Of a stretch of 22,440 nucleotides of DNA, positions 13,787 through 22,440 are shown one piece after another. This DNA is from Candidatus Melainabacteria bacterium (GTDB lineage: Bacteria > Cyanobacteriota > Vampirovibrionia > Vampirovibrionales > JAJTHC01), in contig JAPLIO010000227.1 in assembly GCA_026389055.1 (NCBI GenBank), positions 1 through 22,440 on the forward strand. The letters are read 5' to 3'. Every line of letters begins with the position of its first letter. Position 1 is the first letter of the stretch. Below the pieces are notes generated by a model. That model was not told the DNA's origin. It saw nothing but the letters and a program-made list of their open reading frames with translations, and made no database searches. The position numbers were made by a program, and so were the translations under genes.

Positions 13787-14608
13787 ATGTCAGCAGTTAT
13801 ATCGTCTTCTCATGCACTCTCATCGGCAACAACAAATCCACTTTTAAATCCGCAACTAACCGCACTGGATTCCTTGCTTGATGACCAAGCCTTGTTGGAT
13901 GCTTTACAAGCGTTAGATATTATCGTTCCAGAACAAGAGGCAGATACGCCGCTGTTAAGCCCCATGCAGCTTTCTTATCTACATTCACCTCACAAAGAAA
14001 AACCGCTTCAATGGGCTTGCAAAAGAGCGTTTGATGTTGTTTTTACTTCCATTGGTATTTTACTGTTTTCTTTGCCTTTACTGGTTTTGGCAGCGTTGGT
14101 TAAGTTTACATCCCCTGGCCCATTGTTTTTCTCTCAAGAACGCATAGGGTTGCATGGTAAAAAATTCAAAATGCACAAATTTCGTTCTATGTATACCGAT
14201 GCTGAAGACCGTTTGAAAGAATTACTAACCGAAAACGAAACCAACCAAGCCATGTTTAAAATGAAGAACGATCCTCGGGTAACGCCTGTAGGTAAATGGT
14301 TGCGTAAATTTAGTTTAGATGAATTTCCGCAGTTAATTAACGTACTTAAGGGCGAAATGTCTTTAGTGGGGCCTCGTCCGCCTATTGAACGGGAATTATC
14401 CGCTTATGAACTGTGGCATTATGTTCGCTTTTCAACGGTGCCAGGGCTAACAGGTGCTTGGCAGGTTAGTGAGCGTTCCAATATTAAAGAATTTAATGAT
14501 GTGGTTAAACTGGATTTTAACTACATTCTTAACTGGTCTGTTTGGCAAGACTTGGTTATTTTGTTTAAAACAGTGCCTGTGGTATTGTTCGCTAAAGGGT
14601 CTGTGTAA
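13787..14608 (+). CDS. Undecaprenyl-phosphate sugar phosphotransferase (initiating phosphoglycosyl transferase)
   Basis: It transfers a sugar phosphate from a nucleotide sugar to undecaprenyl phosphate at the inner membrane, the first step of repeat-unit assembly. The catalytic domain of the bacterial sugar transferase family (ExoY/WcaJ/PglC type) runs from about residue 78 to the end. It has KRxFD (79-83), a membrane-entering hydrophobic hairpin (about 84-106), GPLFFSQERIG, KFRSM, SLDEFPQ with the catalytic pair D178-E179, MSLVGPRP and PGLTGAWQ. At 273 aa it lacks the multi-helix N-terminal domain of WcaJ/WbaP and instead has about 70 polar residues. GGAGG lies 13 bases before the ATG. It heads the exopolysaccharide gene series. 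The sugar (glucose, galactose or other) cannot be read from sequence. Confidence 0.93.
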   Translation: MSAVISSSHALSSATTNPLLNPQLTALDSLLDDQALLDALQALDIIVPEQEADTPLLSPMQLSYLHSPHKEKPLQWACKRAFDVVFTSIGILLFSLPLLVLAALVKFTSPGPLFFSQERIGLHGKKFKMHKFRSMYTDAEDRLKELLTENETNQAMFKMKNDPRVTPVGKWLRKFSLDEFPQLINVLKGEMSLVGPRPPIERELSAYELWHYVRFSTVPGLTGAWQVSERSNIKEFNDVVKLDFNYILNWSVWQDLVILFKTVPVVLFAKGSV

Positions 14609-14646
14609 ATACATTAACGAAAGTAAATTATGATTATCCCTCCTTT

Positions 14647-15774
14647 ATGATTACGTCTCAACTCAACTATGCCATCATCTCAGACCAATTGGCAGGGGGT
14701 ATTGGTGGTGCTGAAAACTTACTTTGGCTGGCGATGGATTTATATCCACAAGCAGCTGTTTACACCACAGTTATTCGACCTGAAATTATTCCTGCCTCTT
14801 ATAATCAAAGAACCATTACCCCCACTTGGATTCAAAAACTACCCAAGGCAGGTAAGCTTTATAAGGCTTATTTACCCTTGATGCCCTTAGCCGTTGAAAT
14901 GTTGAATTTACAACAGTATGATGTGGTTCTTTCTATGAACCATAGTATGGCGAAAGGGGTTGTGGTTCGGCCAGATGCGACCCATGTTTGCTATTGTCAT
15001 TCGCCTGCCCGCTACATTTGGGATATGTTTTGGACTTATTCTGAAATGAACCAATTTAGCCCAATTAAGCACTTAATTGTGGCGACTCTTTCCAACTATT
15101 TACGGATGTGGGATGTTACTTCTGCCCAGCGGGTGGATTACTTCTTGGCGAATTCATCTATTACCAAACAACGGATTGAAACCTATTATAATCGACCCGC
15201 TGAAATTTTATACCCAGGGTGCGATACCAATAAATTTGAGCATTTAGGCACAGATGACTACTACCTAATGGTGGGCAGATTAGTAGCCTATAAAGGGTTT
15301 GATTTAGCAGTAGATGTGTTTAATGAGCTTAAATTACCGTTGAAGATAGCGGGCAGTGGCCCTGAGTTAGAAGCACTGCGGGCTAAAGCAGGCCCCACGG
15401 TTGAAATTTTAGGGCGGGTGGATGATGCCACCTTAAAAACCTTGATGGGCAACTGCAAGGGCTTTATTTTCCCTGGAAAAGAAGATTTTGGTATTGCCAT
15501 GGTGGAAGCCCAAGCAGCGGGCAAGCCCGTTATTGCCTTGGCGGCAGGCGGTGCCTTAGATATTGTTAAACACGGTGAAACAGGCTGGCTAGCCCCTAGC
15601 TATACCGTAGAAGCCTTTAAAACCGCTGTTTTAGAAGCTAATCAGCAACCATGGCATGTAGAAACGATTGCTCAACATGCTGAAACGTTTAGCATCGCCA
15701 ATTTCCAAAGCAGATTAAAGGAATTGCTCGATAATCCAGCCAGCATTAAAAACAGAAAATCTTTAGTTGTTTAG
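14647..15774 (+). CDS. GT4-family glycosyltransferase
   Basis: This is a cytoplasmic or peripheral enzyme that adds a sugar to the lipid-linked repeat unit. The two-domain GT-B fold is evident. The N-terminal half has a glycine-rich GGIGGAE near residues 17-23 and CHSPARYIWD, typical of mannosyltransferase-like WbaZ relatives. The C-terminal half has VGRLVAYKG, IAGSGPE and the E-x7-E motif E279...E287 (EDFGIAMVE) that binds the nucleotide sugar. The length of 375 aa is normal. It lies 38 bases after the sugar transferase. No good Shine-Dalgarno precedes the ATG at 14647, so translation may be coupled. It is the only glycosyltransferase besides the primer, so the sugar specificity and repeat size remain open. 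Confidence 0.92.
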   Translation: MITSQLNYAIISDQLAGGIGGAENLLWLAMDLYPQAAVYTTVIRPEIIPASYNQRTITPTWIQKLPKAGKLYKAYLPLMPLAVEMLNLQQYDVVLSMNHSMAKGVVVRPDATHVCYCHSPARYIWDMFWTYSEMNQFSPIKHLIVATLSNYLRMWDVTSAQRVDYFLANSSITKQRIETYYNRPAEILYPGCDTNKFEHLGTDDYYLMVGRLVAYKGFDLAVDVFNELKLPLKIAGSGPELEALRAKAGPTVEILGRVDDATLKTLMGNCKGFIFPGKEDFGIAMVEAQAAGKPVIALAAGGALDIVKHGETGWLAPSYTVEAFKTAVLEANQQPWHVETIAQHAETFSIANFQSRLKELLDNPASIKNRKSLVV

Positions 15775-15800
15775 AGGAATCAAAGGTTTATTTTTAAAAG

Positions 15801-15828
15801 TTGATAGCACTATTGTAAGTTTTAAAGT
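15801..15828 (+). promoter_or_regulatory. Weak candidate promoter before the chain-length gene
   Basis: TTGATA (15801-15806) and TAAAGT (15823-15828) with a 16-base spacer lie in the 150-bp gap before the Wzz/Wzc-like gene, the largest gap in the exopolysaccharide series. It could give separate control to the last four genes. This is a consensus match only. Confidence 0.25.
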
Positions 15829-15908
15829 TTTTAATCACCATAACACGTTTGTTTCTAGCAAACTACTCTTAGTTTTACTAGGTTCGCTTATACGCTCTAA
15901 TCACATTT

Positions 15909-15912
15909 AAGG
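15909..15912 (+). promoter_or_regulatory. Ribosome binding site deciding the start of the chain-length gene
   Basis: AAGG ends directly before a TTG (15913) and 12 bases before an ATG (15925). Only the ATG has usable spacing, so the first four codons of the longer frame are probably not translated. Confidence 0.5.
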
Positions 15913-15924
15913 TTGCACTCACAC

Positions 15925-18162
15925 ATGAACGCTACATTCTCATCCAACGCTTCACAAGCTAACTTTTTTTCAGAATCTACTGTTTCGGGGGGGTATTCTA
16001 ATGCCATCCCTATCTCAAAACGCTCTTTCTCATTGGGTTGGGGGTTATTACTTAAGCAAGAAAAACACTGGATTTTAGGCGTTTTTGTTATTGGGCTTTT
16101 GATAACCATTCTTTACTTTACCCTACTTTACCACTATAACTACAAAACCGAAGCGGAAATTTTTATTAAAGATGTACAACGAAATGCGGTTGTTGCCGAT
16201 TATAGTACCTCTTCTTTGGTTAAAACAGAAAGTGGTTATTCTAACCCGTTGTTTAACTATCAGCAAGTATTACGGTCTGAAATGCTGGCTAGTAAAATTT
16301 ATCCAAGCCTTAGCAAGCAATTCCCTGAAGATTTTAAACAGTTAAAAATTAAAGATTTGGTTGACTTCAATAAATCCATTTCCAAAACGATTATTAGTTC
16401 AAATATTATTCCTTCCACTGATATTATTAAAATTGTGGTGAAGTGGCCCAATGCTGAACATGCCGAAGTAGTGGCTGCTGCCATTGTGAAGGGCTTTAAA
16501 GAAACCAACTTGGATCTTCAAAAAGACGTAACATTAACCCAAAAAGAGCATTTAGATACGCAGTTAGAAGATATTTCGAAAGAGCTTTCTGCCGTAAGAA
16601 CCACCATCAGAAATTTCAAGCTGAACAATGGTGCTATTGAGATTGGGTCTGAAGGCGAAGGGTTAGTTCGGGTTCGGGTTGATTTAGAACAGCAATTGGA
16701 AACGATTGAAGGACAAATTCGTTTTAACCGTAGCCGTGTGGCAGAGTTAAAGCATTTATTAAGTATTTCTAGCCCGAAGGCCGCCGTTCAAGCTTCTAGT
16801 GTGGGTGAAGACCCTTATTTAACAAGGTCTCAAGGCCTTTTAGCGGATTTGGAAGATAAACGTACCCAATTACGAGCTAAATTTACCGATGACTATCCTG
16901 ATGTAAAAGCCTTAACAGACCAAATTGCTCAAGTTAATTCTGATATTGCTAAACGTCGGACTGAAACACTGGGAGCCGTTACTGCCAGCAACACCAAACG
17001 GGGATTGTATGATAAAACATCGACTGCGTTGGCTTATGATTTAGCTAAAGCCCAAGCAGAGCTGATGTCTTTGCAAGCTCAAAAATCAGGGATTGCTTCA
17101 GGTGTTGGTAATTTGCGGTCAAAAGCTATGTTGTTACCCAACAAAGAATTAGGCTTAAAAGAATTGAGCAAAAAAGAATCTTCGTTACTACAAGCCTATG
17201 AAGCCTTAAAAAGCAAACAGATAGAAGCCAATATTAAAAACGAATCCGTTATTGATAACCTGTTGGTGCTATCTTCGCCTGGTTTGGCGACGGTGGATAT
17301 TACGGGCTTAGCCTTAGATTTAATTGGTTGGTTGCTATTGTTTTCTGGGCTAGCCGTAGGGTCTGCATGGGTAAAAGATGCTGTGGCTAACCATTGGGGC
17401 AGTAAAGAAGCGTTAGAAACACTAACAGATCTGCCTGTTTTAAGCTGTATTCCTTGGCGAAATGGCTTGGTTTCCGCTTCAGGTACGGGGAAAGTAACCC
17501 TTAAATCTCAAAACGAATGGTTTAAATTAGCCCAACAATTAAAACGGCTATTACAAGTCAATAATGCCAAAGTCATTGGGTTGTTTAGTACCAACAATCA
17601 AAAACACGTGTCTTCCTTAATGGATACATTAGCCTTTGCTTTTACTAAAAACGGACAAATTCCGCTGATTTTAGAACCGCTTTTAGCTGCTAAAAATACG
17701 GAAGAAGCATCTCTTCAAACCCATCTGCTTTCTTTGGGTAGTTTGGAACCATTGATTGAGCAAGTTTCTGCCGTTATTCGGCAAAACCCTGAACAAGCAG
17801 ATAACTTGATAGCCCAAGCTATTGCCAATTGGAAAAATCAACTTCGGCAAGCCACACTGGCTAATACCCAATTTACAGGGCTAACCATTGCCGTGGCTCA
17901 AACAGAAGAAAAAATTATGCCACTCTTTGCTTCTAAAGCCTTTACAAAAATTTTAGAAGCCTTAGCTAGCGAAGTGGATTGTGTTTTGGTCAATGCCCCT
18001 TCTACTGAAGCGGGCGATGCTACACTGATGGCTGTGGCACAAACCGTTGATGGTGCGTTGGTTTACGTTTCCCCTAAATCAAAACGCCCCTTATTAAAGC
18101 ACTTGCTAACTGATTTTGAAAAGTTGAGCTGCCCTGTATTAGGCTTGCTTAGCAGATGCTAA
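15925..18162 (+). CDS. Wzz/Wzc-like polysaccharide co-polymerase with a degenerate tyrosine-kinase domain
   Basis: It controls chain length and links polymerase to exporter in the inner membrane. In order it has a cytoplasmic start, TM1 (about 49-71), a long periplasmic Wzz-type domain with coiled coils (about 72-460, including DDYPDVKALTDQI), TM2 (about 462-482) and a cytoplasmic domain placed like a BY-kinase (about 530-745). The kinase motifs are lost. The P-loop position reads STNNQKHVSS instead of a GxGKS/T loop (about 555-564), the second Walker Asp motif reads LILEPL, Walker B reads VLVNAP with Asn690 for Asp, and there is no C-terminal tyrosine cluster. I chose the ATG at 15925 (745 aa) because AAGG at 15909-15912 sits 12 bases upstream of it. 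The TTG at 15913 abuts that site. No gene symbol is given because Wzc and GumC relatives are both possible. Confidence 0.88.
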   Translation: MNATFSSNASQANFFSESTVSGGYSNAIPISKRSFSLGWGLLLKQEKHWILGVFVIGLLITILYFTLLYHYNYKTEAEIFIKDVQRNAVVADYSTSSLVKTESGYSNPLFNYQQVLRSEMLASKIYPSLSKQFPEDFKQLKIKDLVDFNKSISKTIISSNIIPSTDIIKIVVKWPNAEHAEVVAAAIVKGFKETNLDLQKDVTLTQKEHLDTQLEDISKELSAVRTTIRNFKLNNGAIEIGSEGEGLVRVRVDLEQQLETIEGQIRFNRSRVAELKHLLSISSPKAAVQASSVGEDPYLTRSQGLLADLEDKRTQLRAKFTDDYPDVKALTDQIAQVNSDIAKRRTETLGAVTASNTKRGLYDKTSTALAYDLAKAQAELMSLQAQKSGIASGVGNLRSKAMLLPNKELGLKELSKKESSLLQAYEALKSKQIEANIKNESVIDNLLVLSSPGLATVDITGLALDLIGWLLLFSGLAVGSAWVKDAVANHWGSKEALETLTDLPVLSCIPWRNGLVSASGTGKVTLKSQNEWFKLAQQLKRLLQVNNAKVIGLFSTNNQKHVSSLMDTLAFAFTKNGQIPLILEPLLAAKNTEEASLQTHLLSLGSLEPLIEQVSAVIRQNPEQADNLIAQAIANWKNQLRQATLANTQFTGLTIAVAQTEEKIMPLFASKAFTKILEALASEVDCVLVNAPSTEAGDATLMAVAQTVDGALVYVSPKSKRPLLKHLLTDFEKLSCPVLGLLSRC

Positions 18163-18182
18163 CGGGAGCTTATTAACCCATT

Positions 18183-19841
18183 ATGCAAGCCCTCAGTATT
18201 CAACCTACTTCTTCACCAGCAGATGCTTTGGTGGAGACCCCCTCTTTGTTTTCCGTGCTGTTACCCGCTATTATTGCTACTCTCGTCATCGGGTTATTAT
18301 GGATAGTGGGTGGTAGTGCTGGATTAAAATTGAATAACTTTACGGTTTTACCGCAAAGCCTAACAACGGGGTTACTAGCCATTGCTGGCATTGTTATGCT
18401 GGCTGCAGCTAAAAACGTCTTTCAAAAACCGTTATGGACTTTGGTTGCCTTACTGGTTGCCTTCTTTTGGGAAGTTGTGTTCTCAAAATTAACCCTACTA
18501 GCCTTTGGCTTGGCTTCTATAACGGCTTTAGGTGTATTGTTTAAGCACTATCGGTGGCTTTGGCAAATTCCTGCCTTTCGCTTAGGCTTAGGGTTTGCCA
18601 TTATATCGGCTCTCTACTTTTTTTTCTATTCGTCGGATTTTCGCTTAACCAGTGTTGAACCAGGTTATCACTCTGTTTTATTTACAAGTGCGGCAGATGT
18701 TCCTGCCAAGATTACGGTAGCTGTTTGGGGCTTATCAATAGCGATAGGCTTTATGACAGGGTTGCGAATTTTTATTCCTGCGTTTAAGGCGGGTTTACAA
18801 AAATCGCCTGCCCAATGGTTACAGGAATGGGGCATTCAACTAGGCGTTATTTTATTTATTTCATTAGGCATCATTTTAGCCCTGTTTCCAATTGTCATGG
18901 AAACAAACCACCTTAATGTTTACTTGCCCCCCACGTTATTGTTCGCCCAATTTATTGCGGGATGGATTCGTTCTGGCTTAGCGGCAGGTGTGCCACTTAA
19001 AACCCCAAACTGGACGACGCCTGCTAAATTGAGCCAATGGCTGGGTATTGTCGTTATTTTGCTATGGTTATTATTCCCCATCATTGCCAATAAAACGCTC
19101 TTGATTACTGCTGGATTGATTTTGTGCGTTCAAACGGTTATTTTCCATAAAGCGGGGATGGGGTGGTCTTGGGGCTTGGCAAAACTACCTAAGGTTAGCC
19201 CGCTACAATTATTAATTTCCTTTGTAATAACCAGTGTTTTTGCCACGATGGTTCTATTTGCTACGGGATTGAATACCGTTATTGAGGACAAAATTACTTA
19301 TTTTATCAATGGCTTTAGCAACCCCTGTACCTTGAATGTTCGTGAAGAGAACATCCATCATTTATTTGAAAACTTGAACAATAACTTAACGCCTCAAATT
19401 ATTGTTATGGGTAATGGGCTAGCTCAATCTCGGCACGATATTTTCTTTGTTTCCGCCCAGCGTACATGGAACTACGGTATTTTAGTTCAAACGGTTCATA
19501 ACGTTTATGTAGAATTATTTTATGATTACGGCTTGATGGCGTTATTATACTTTGGCACATGGATTTTTCTTTTAAGGGGTGCTACTAACACCTTACGCAA
19601 CCCTAGAACCCACTTAATTGCCAAGCATGCCGCTTCATTAATCGTTTGTTTGGCTATTTTCACTAGTATTTACGGGTTAACCGATGGGGTTGTGGCGGCC
19701 TTTATGGCACAACTGTTTACCATGCTAGGCTTGCTAGAAGGTGTTCGGCGGTTTTGGCCCCTATTACCTGTTAACCCTTCCCTTCATTCAACTTTTGCTA
19801 ACACCCTTGCTTTTAAAAACAAAAACACTCTTCTTGAGTAG
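18183..19841 (+). CDS. Wzy-like O-antigen/exopolysaccharide polymerase (or ligase) membrane protein
   Basis: It is probably the enzyme that joins lipid-linked repeat units at the periplasmic face. The 552-aa protein has about 12 or more hydrophobic segments across its length. A larger polar loop of roughly 90 residues lies before the last three helices (about 365-450), and at its end is the motif HNVYVELFYDYGLMALL (from H439), which resembles the HN...E.G..G signature of the Wzy/WaaL superfamily. The family has low sequence identity, so the call rests on topology, the motif and position between the co-polymerase and exporter genes. It starts 20 bases after the chain-length gene, with GGGAG about 14 bases before the ATG. 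Polymerase and ligase cannot be told apart here. Confidence 0.8.
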   Translation: MQALSIQPTSSPADALVETPSLFSVLLPAIIATLVIGLLWIVGGSAGLKLNNFTVLPQSLTTGLLAIAGIVMLAAAKNVFQKPLWTLVALLVAFFWEVVFSKLTLLAFGLASITALGVLFKHYRWLWQIPAFRLGLGFAIISALYFFFYSSDFRLTSVEPGYHSVLFTSAADVPAKITVAVWGLSIAIGFMTGLRIFIPAFKAGLQKSPAQWLQEWGIQLGVILFISLGIILALFPIVMETNHLNVYLPPTLLFAQFIAGWIRSGLAAGVPLKTPNWTTPAKLSQWLGIVVILLWLLFPIIANKTLLITAGLILCVQTVIFHKAGMGWSWGLAKLPKVSPLQLLISFVITSVFATMVLFATGLNTVIEDKITYFINGFSNPCTLNVREENIHHLFENLNNNLTPQIIVMGNGLAQSRHDIFFVSAQRTWNYGILVQTVHNVYVELFYDYGLMALLYFGTWIFLLRGATNTLRNPRTHLIAKHAASLIVCLAIFTSIYGLTDGVVAAFMAQLFTMLGLLEGVRRFWPLLPVNPSLHSTFANTLAFKNKNTLLE

Positions 19842-19858
19842 ATAGGAATCCCGTTATT

Positions 19859-21034
19859 ATGAATCATTTATTCACACGCCTAATCATTCTTACCATGGTG
19901 CTTGGTTTCACTACTGGTGTTGGCATGGCTTGGGCAGAAGAAGAAAAACCGCTTGATTTAAGAAAAGAACCTGTTGCAACACCGGGCTTAATTCCCCCTG
20001 TTACGGGGGAAACTTTGGAAGTAGCGGATACGCAAATACCAACACAACGCCCTTATCGCCTCGGTCCGAATGATTCGATTGCGATAGATTTCTTTGCGGT
20101 AAAAGAACTCAATCAACCCACTGTGCGTATTAGCCCCGATGGTACTGTTATGTTACCCGCTGTAGGGAAAATTGATTGCAACGGCTTAACGCTTGATCAA
20201 TTACAACTAAAAATCCAACAGACAATGTCTAAATACTTGAAGGATCCTCGGGTTTCTATCAACTTGCTTTCCACCAAACCGATGGTTGTTTCCGTATTAG
20301 GGGCGGTTCGTCGCGTGGGTAATTATGAATTTAATACCAACCCGTCTCAAGCCCAACTACAACCCAACCCCCAACAAGTGTTTTTGAAAGTGGAAAGAAC
20401 TTCGCCAACACTGGTTAACGCAATTATTGCAGCAGGTGGTATGGATTATGATGCAAATTTAGAGAAAGTAACCATTATCAATAACTACTCTAACCAACAC
20501 TATAAATTGAACTTATTACCCTTGGTGATGGGGCTAGAAAAACACCCTGATATTTGGTTGACTTATGGTGATATGGTGCATGTGGAACGCTTGGCTTCGC
20601 CTTTAGCGGTAAACCCAGCCCACTTTAAAGCCTTAGCTAGAAGCACTTATTTTTCAGAAACCATGCCTGTTAGAGTATATGGGTATGTAACCAACCCTGG
20701 GTTGGTACAGTTAGATACCTCTAGGAATACGGATGTAAACTCTGCCATTGCTTTGGCGGGTGGGTATTATGGTGATTTTGCCTATTCCCCTTCCAAGGTG
20801 ATGATTTCTAGAAAAGATGAGTTTGGTCATTTGGCTACGCGTATTATTAACCCTCGGGCAGAAGATACGACCCTACTACCAGGTGATATTGTTTATGTGC
20901 CAGATAAACCTATTTCTAAAATAGTACGGGGCTTCCGTATTGTGGGCAATATTCTTTCCCCAGTTAGCACTTTTGCAGGGGCTTACAATTCAACGGCACT
21001 TATCTTTGAACCCACTCGTAACTTTAGAAGATAG
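19859..21034 (+). CDS. Polysaccharide export protein of the Wza/GumB (OPX) family
   Basis: It forms the periplasmic and outer-membrane channel for the polymer. The 391-aa protein has a signal peptide (1-26, cleavage predicted after AWA), the polysaccharide export domain beginning YRLGPNDSIAIDFF (about 66-145) with SPDGTVMLPAVGKI, and then two SLBB-type segments (about 148-240 and 273-350, the second ending LLPGDIVYVPDKP). A hydrophobic/amphipathic C-terminal stretch (about 360-385) could be the outer-membrane helix. There is no lipobox cysteine after the signal, unlike E. coli Wza, so it is not an obvious lipoprotein. A TAGGAA box is about 11 bases before the ATG. It lies 17 bases after the polymerase gene in the same operon. 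A Gram-negative envelope follows from this family. Confidence 0.93.
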   Translation: MNHLFTRLIILTMVLGFTTGVGMAWAEEEKPLDLRKEPVATPGLIPPVTGETLEVADTQIPTQRPYRLGPNDSIAIDFFAVKELNQPTVRISPDGTVMLPAVGKIDCNGLTLDQLQLKIQQTMSKYLKDPRVSINLLSTKPMVVSVLGAVRRVGNYEFNTNPSQAQLQPNPQQVFLKVERTSPTLVNAIIAAGGMDYDANLEKVTIINNYSNQHYKLNLLPLVMGLEKHPDIWLTYGDMVHVERLASPLAVNPAHFKALARSTYFSETMPVRVYGYVTNPGLVQLDTSRNTDVNSAIALAGGYYGDFAYSPSKVMISRKDEFGHLATRIINPRAEDTTLLPGDIVYVPDKPISKIVRGFRIVGNILSPVSTFAGAYNSTALIFEPTRNFRR

Positions 21035-21050
21035 GTAAGCTGATAACCCC

Positions 21051-22388
21051 ATGAACCCAACCGAAAATTTAGCCACCCAGCTAACATCTAAAAAGCAGCT
21101 TAAAAAAAGTATGCTAATTAACTTACTAACCAAAGTGCTTCCCATTATTATTGGGATTGTAACCACACCCTACCTTATTAAAGGCTTGGGCGATGAACGC
21201 TTTGGCGTTATCCAAATTTACTGGACGATTGTCGGCTTTTCCACCGTGTTTGATTTTGGCTTAGGGCGGGCATTAACCCAACTGGTTTCGAAAATGATTG
21301 CCAGCCATGAGCATGAAACGCTCAGTGCCACGGTTTGGACGATTATTGTTATTATGATAGCCCTAAGTTCCGCGGGTATGATTGGTTTATTGTTAGCAAC
21401 CAAACCCATTGTCGCTGCCATTAACGTTTCCCCTCAGTGGTTTGATGAAGCGTGCAGGGGCTTTCAGTGGTTGGTGATGTCGTTACCTTTGCTGATTGTC
21501 TTCATTGGGCTAACGGGTATTTTAGAAGCGTTTCAACGGTTTTGGGATACGAACTTGCAACGCTACCCCATTTTGTTTTTCAATTTTGTGGCACCTGTAT
21601 TACTATTACAGTGGTATCCGCATTTGGATTGGATGATGATGATGGTGGTGGTGGGCAGAATTATTGCCACCATCATGGCGTTAGAAGCGGTTAGCCGCTG
21701 TTTTCCTCGGTTTTGGCGGTCTATTTCGTGGGATGATTCTCATCTGAAAGATTTATTGAAGTTTGGTTCTTGGACGACGGTTAGCAATATTGTTCGCCCG
21801 TTTATGTTGTATCAAGATAGATTGTTTCTTGCCAACTGGCTAAGCCCAGGGGCTATTATTTATTACACCACGCCTTATGGTATGTTAAGCCGCCAGACGG
21901 TGTTTGCGGAATCTGTGTTAAATGTGTTGTTTCCTGCGTTTGGTACCAGTTTTGTGAACGACCCTGCTAGAGCCAAAGGGATGTATTTGAAAGCGTTGGT
22001 TTATTTATCTATTGGGTTTGGGGTGTTGGCTGTTGGTATTGGATTGATTTCAAAATGGTTGCTTACCTTGTGGATTTCCCCTGAATTTGCGGAAAAATCT
22101 TGGTTGATTACGGTGGTTTGTTCGTTTGTTCATGCGTTGGCTAGTGTGAACCTTGTTCCACTTAGCTTAATTCAGGCTTCGGGTCGGTCTGATATTACGG
22201 CGAAAGTGTTGATGGTGCAGTTTCCGTTGTATTTGCTGATGCTTTGGTGGGGCGTGAAGGAATATGGACTAATTGCGGCACCGAGTGTGCTGTTTATTCG
22301 GTTAATTGCAGATACTTGGCTGATGCACTGGCAGGCGATGCGTTTGTTAAAAAATGCGATTATCCAAAACAGACAACTTAACGCCTAA
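21051..22388 (+). CDS. Wzx-like lipid-linked oligosaccharide flippase
   Basis: It moves undecaprenyl-linked repeat units from the cytoplasmic to the periplasmic side of the inner membrane. The 445-aa protein has the layout of the MOP/MVF polysaccharide transporter superfamily: a short basic N-terminus (KKQLKKSM), about 12 to 14 hydrophobic segments, and the family-typical start VLPIIIGIVTTPYLIKGLG followed by GxxxxxFDFGLGRAL. The length is normal. It lies 16 bases after the export gene with AGGTAAG upstream of the ATG, completing a four-gene, closely packed group. Substrate choice cannot be predicted. An inverted repeat overlaps its stop codon. Confidence 0.92.
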   Translation: MNPTENLATQLTSKKQLKKSMLINLLTKVLPIIIGIVTTPYLIKGLGDERFGVIQIYWTIVGFSTVFDFGLGRALTQLVSKMIASHEHETLSATVWTIIVIMIALSSAGMIGLLLATKPIVAAINVSPQWFDEACRGFQWLVMSLPLLIVFIGLTGILEAFQRFWDTNLQRYPILFFNFVAPVLLLQWYPHLDWMMMMVVVGRIIATIMALEAVSRCFPRFWRSISWDDSHLKDLLKFGSWTTVSNIVRPFMLYQDRLFLANWLSPGAIIYYTTPYGMLSRQTVFAESVLNVLFPAFGTSFVNDPARAKGMYLKALVYLSIGFGVLAVGIGLISKWLLTLWISPEFAEKSWLITVVCSFVHALASVNLVPLSLIQASGRSDITAKVLMVQFPLYLLMLWWGVKEYGLIAAPSVLFIRLIADTWLMHWQAMRLLKNAIIQNRQLNA

Positions 22389-22411
22389 TTTTATTGGTTT
22401 TTGGTTAGGCG
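22382..22411. other. Hairpin at the end of the flippase gene
   Basis: CGCCTAA (22382-22388, including the stop codon) pairs with TTAGGCG (22405-22411) across a 16-base T-rich loop. No T run follows on the plus strand, so it is at best a weak terminator. The operon may continue past the window. Confidence 0.35.
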
Positions 22412-22440
22412 GATTCAAGTAAGAAGTGTTCCACAAGGGG

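Noticed and set aside
15913..15924. TTG start giving four extra residues for the chain-length protein
   Set aside because: The only ribosome binding site, AAGG, abuts the TTG with no spacing and fits the ATG at 15925.

Overview
The window is 22.4 kb of AT-rich DNA (a little over 40% GC by eye) from a Gram-negative-type bacterium. The envelope inference comes from a polysaccharide export gene of the Wza/GumB type with a cleavable signal peptide. The exact lineage cannot be fixed from sequence alone. The many large lineage-specific membrane or low-complexity proteins and the dispersed hairpin repeats would suit an environmental group such as the non-photosynthetic Cyanobacteriota (Vampirovibrionia), but this is only a weak guess. 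No rRNA, tRNA, CRISPR array or intact transposase gene was seen.

Left part (1-5540): the 3' end of a membrane-associated protein of unknown function (1-669), a convergent 1126-codon orphan gene (840-4220, minus strand), a repeat-filled intergenic region (4221-4899), and a small coiled-coil gene (4900-5490, plus strand) whose reading frame runs through a tract of 12 G. That tract makes it a strong candidate for a phase-variable gene.

Middle part (5544-11161): two minus-strand enzyme genes, a zinc-dependent medium-chain dehydrogenase (5544-6644) and a NeuB-family nonulosonic (sialic-type) acid synthase (7018-8088). These are followed by an 84-aa orphan, a Gln-rich protein with a ten-proline run (8716-9453, minus strand) and a polytopic membrane orphan (9915-10826). 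Spacers hold at least three, probably five, copies of a MITE-like element whose ends resemble ATACCAATTC...TTAAATAGCGT. Some copies carry REP-like hairpins of the GTAGGGGCG...CTCTGTG...GCCC type.

Right part (11162-22388): a very acidic 782-aa protein with a 77-bp in-frame perfect duplication, a strong terminator, and then a co-directional exopolysaccharide locus. Its genes are a phosphoglycosyl transferase (initiation, 13787-14608), a GT4 glycosyltransferase (14647-15774), a Wzz/Wzc-like co-polymerase with a degenerate kinase domain (15925-18162), a Wzy-like polymerase/ligase (18183-19841), a Wza/GumB-like export protein (19859-21034) and a Wzx-like flippase (21051-22388). Together these cover the core steps of Wzx/Wzy-dependent polymer production: priming, sugar addition, flipping, polymerisation, length control and export. 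Only one glycosyltransferase besides the primer is present, so further transferases probably lie downstream or elsewhere. The NeuB gene could supply an acidic sugar for a surface polymer, but that link is inference.
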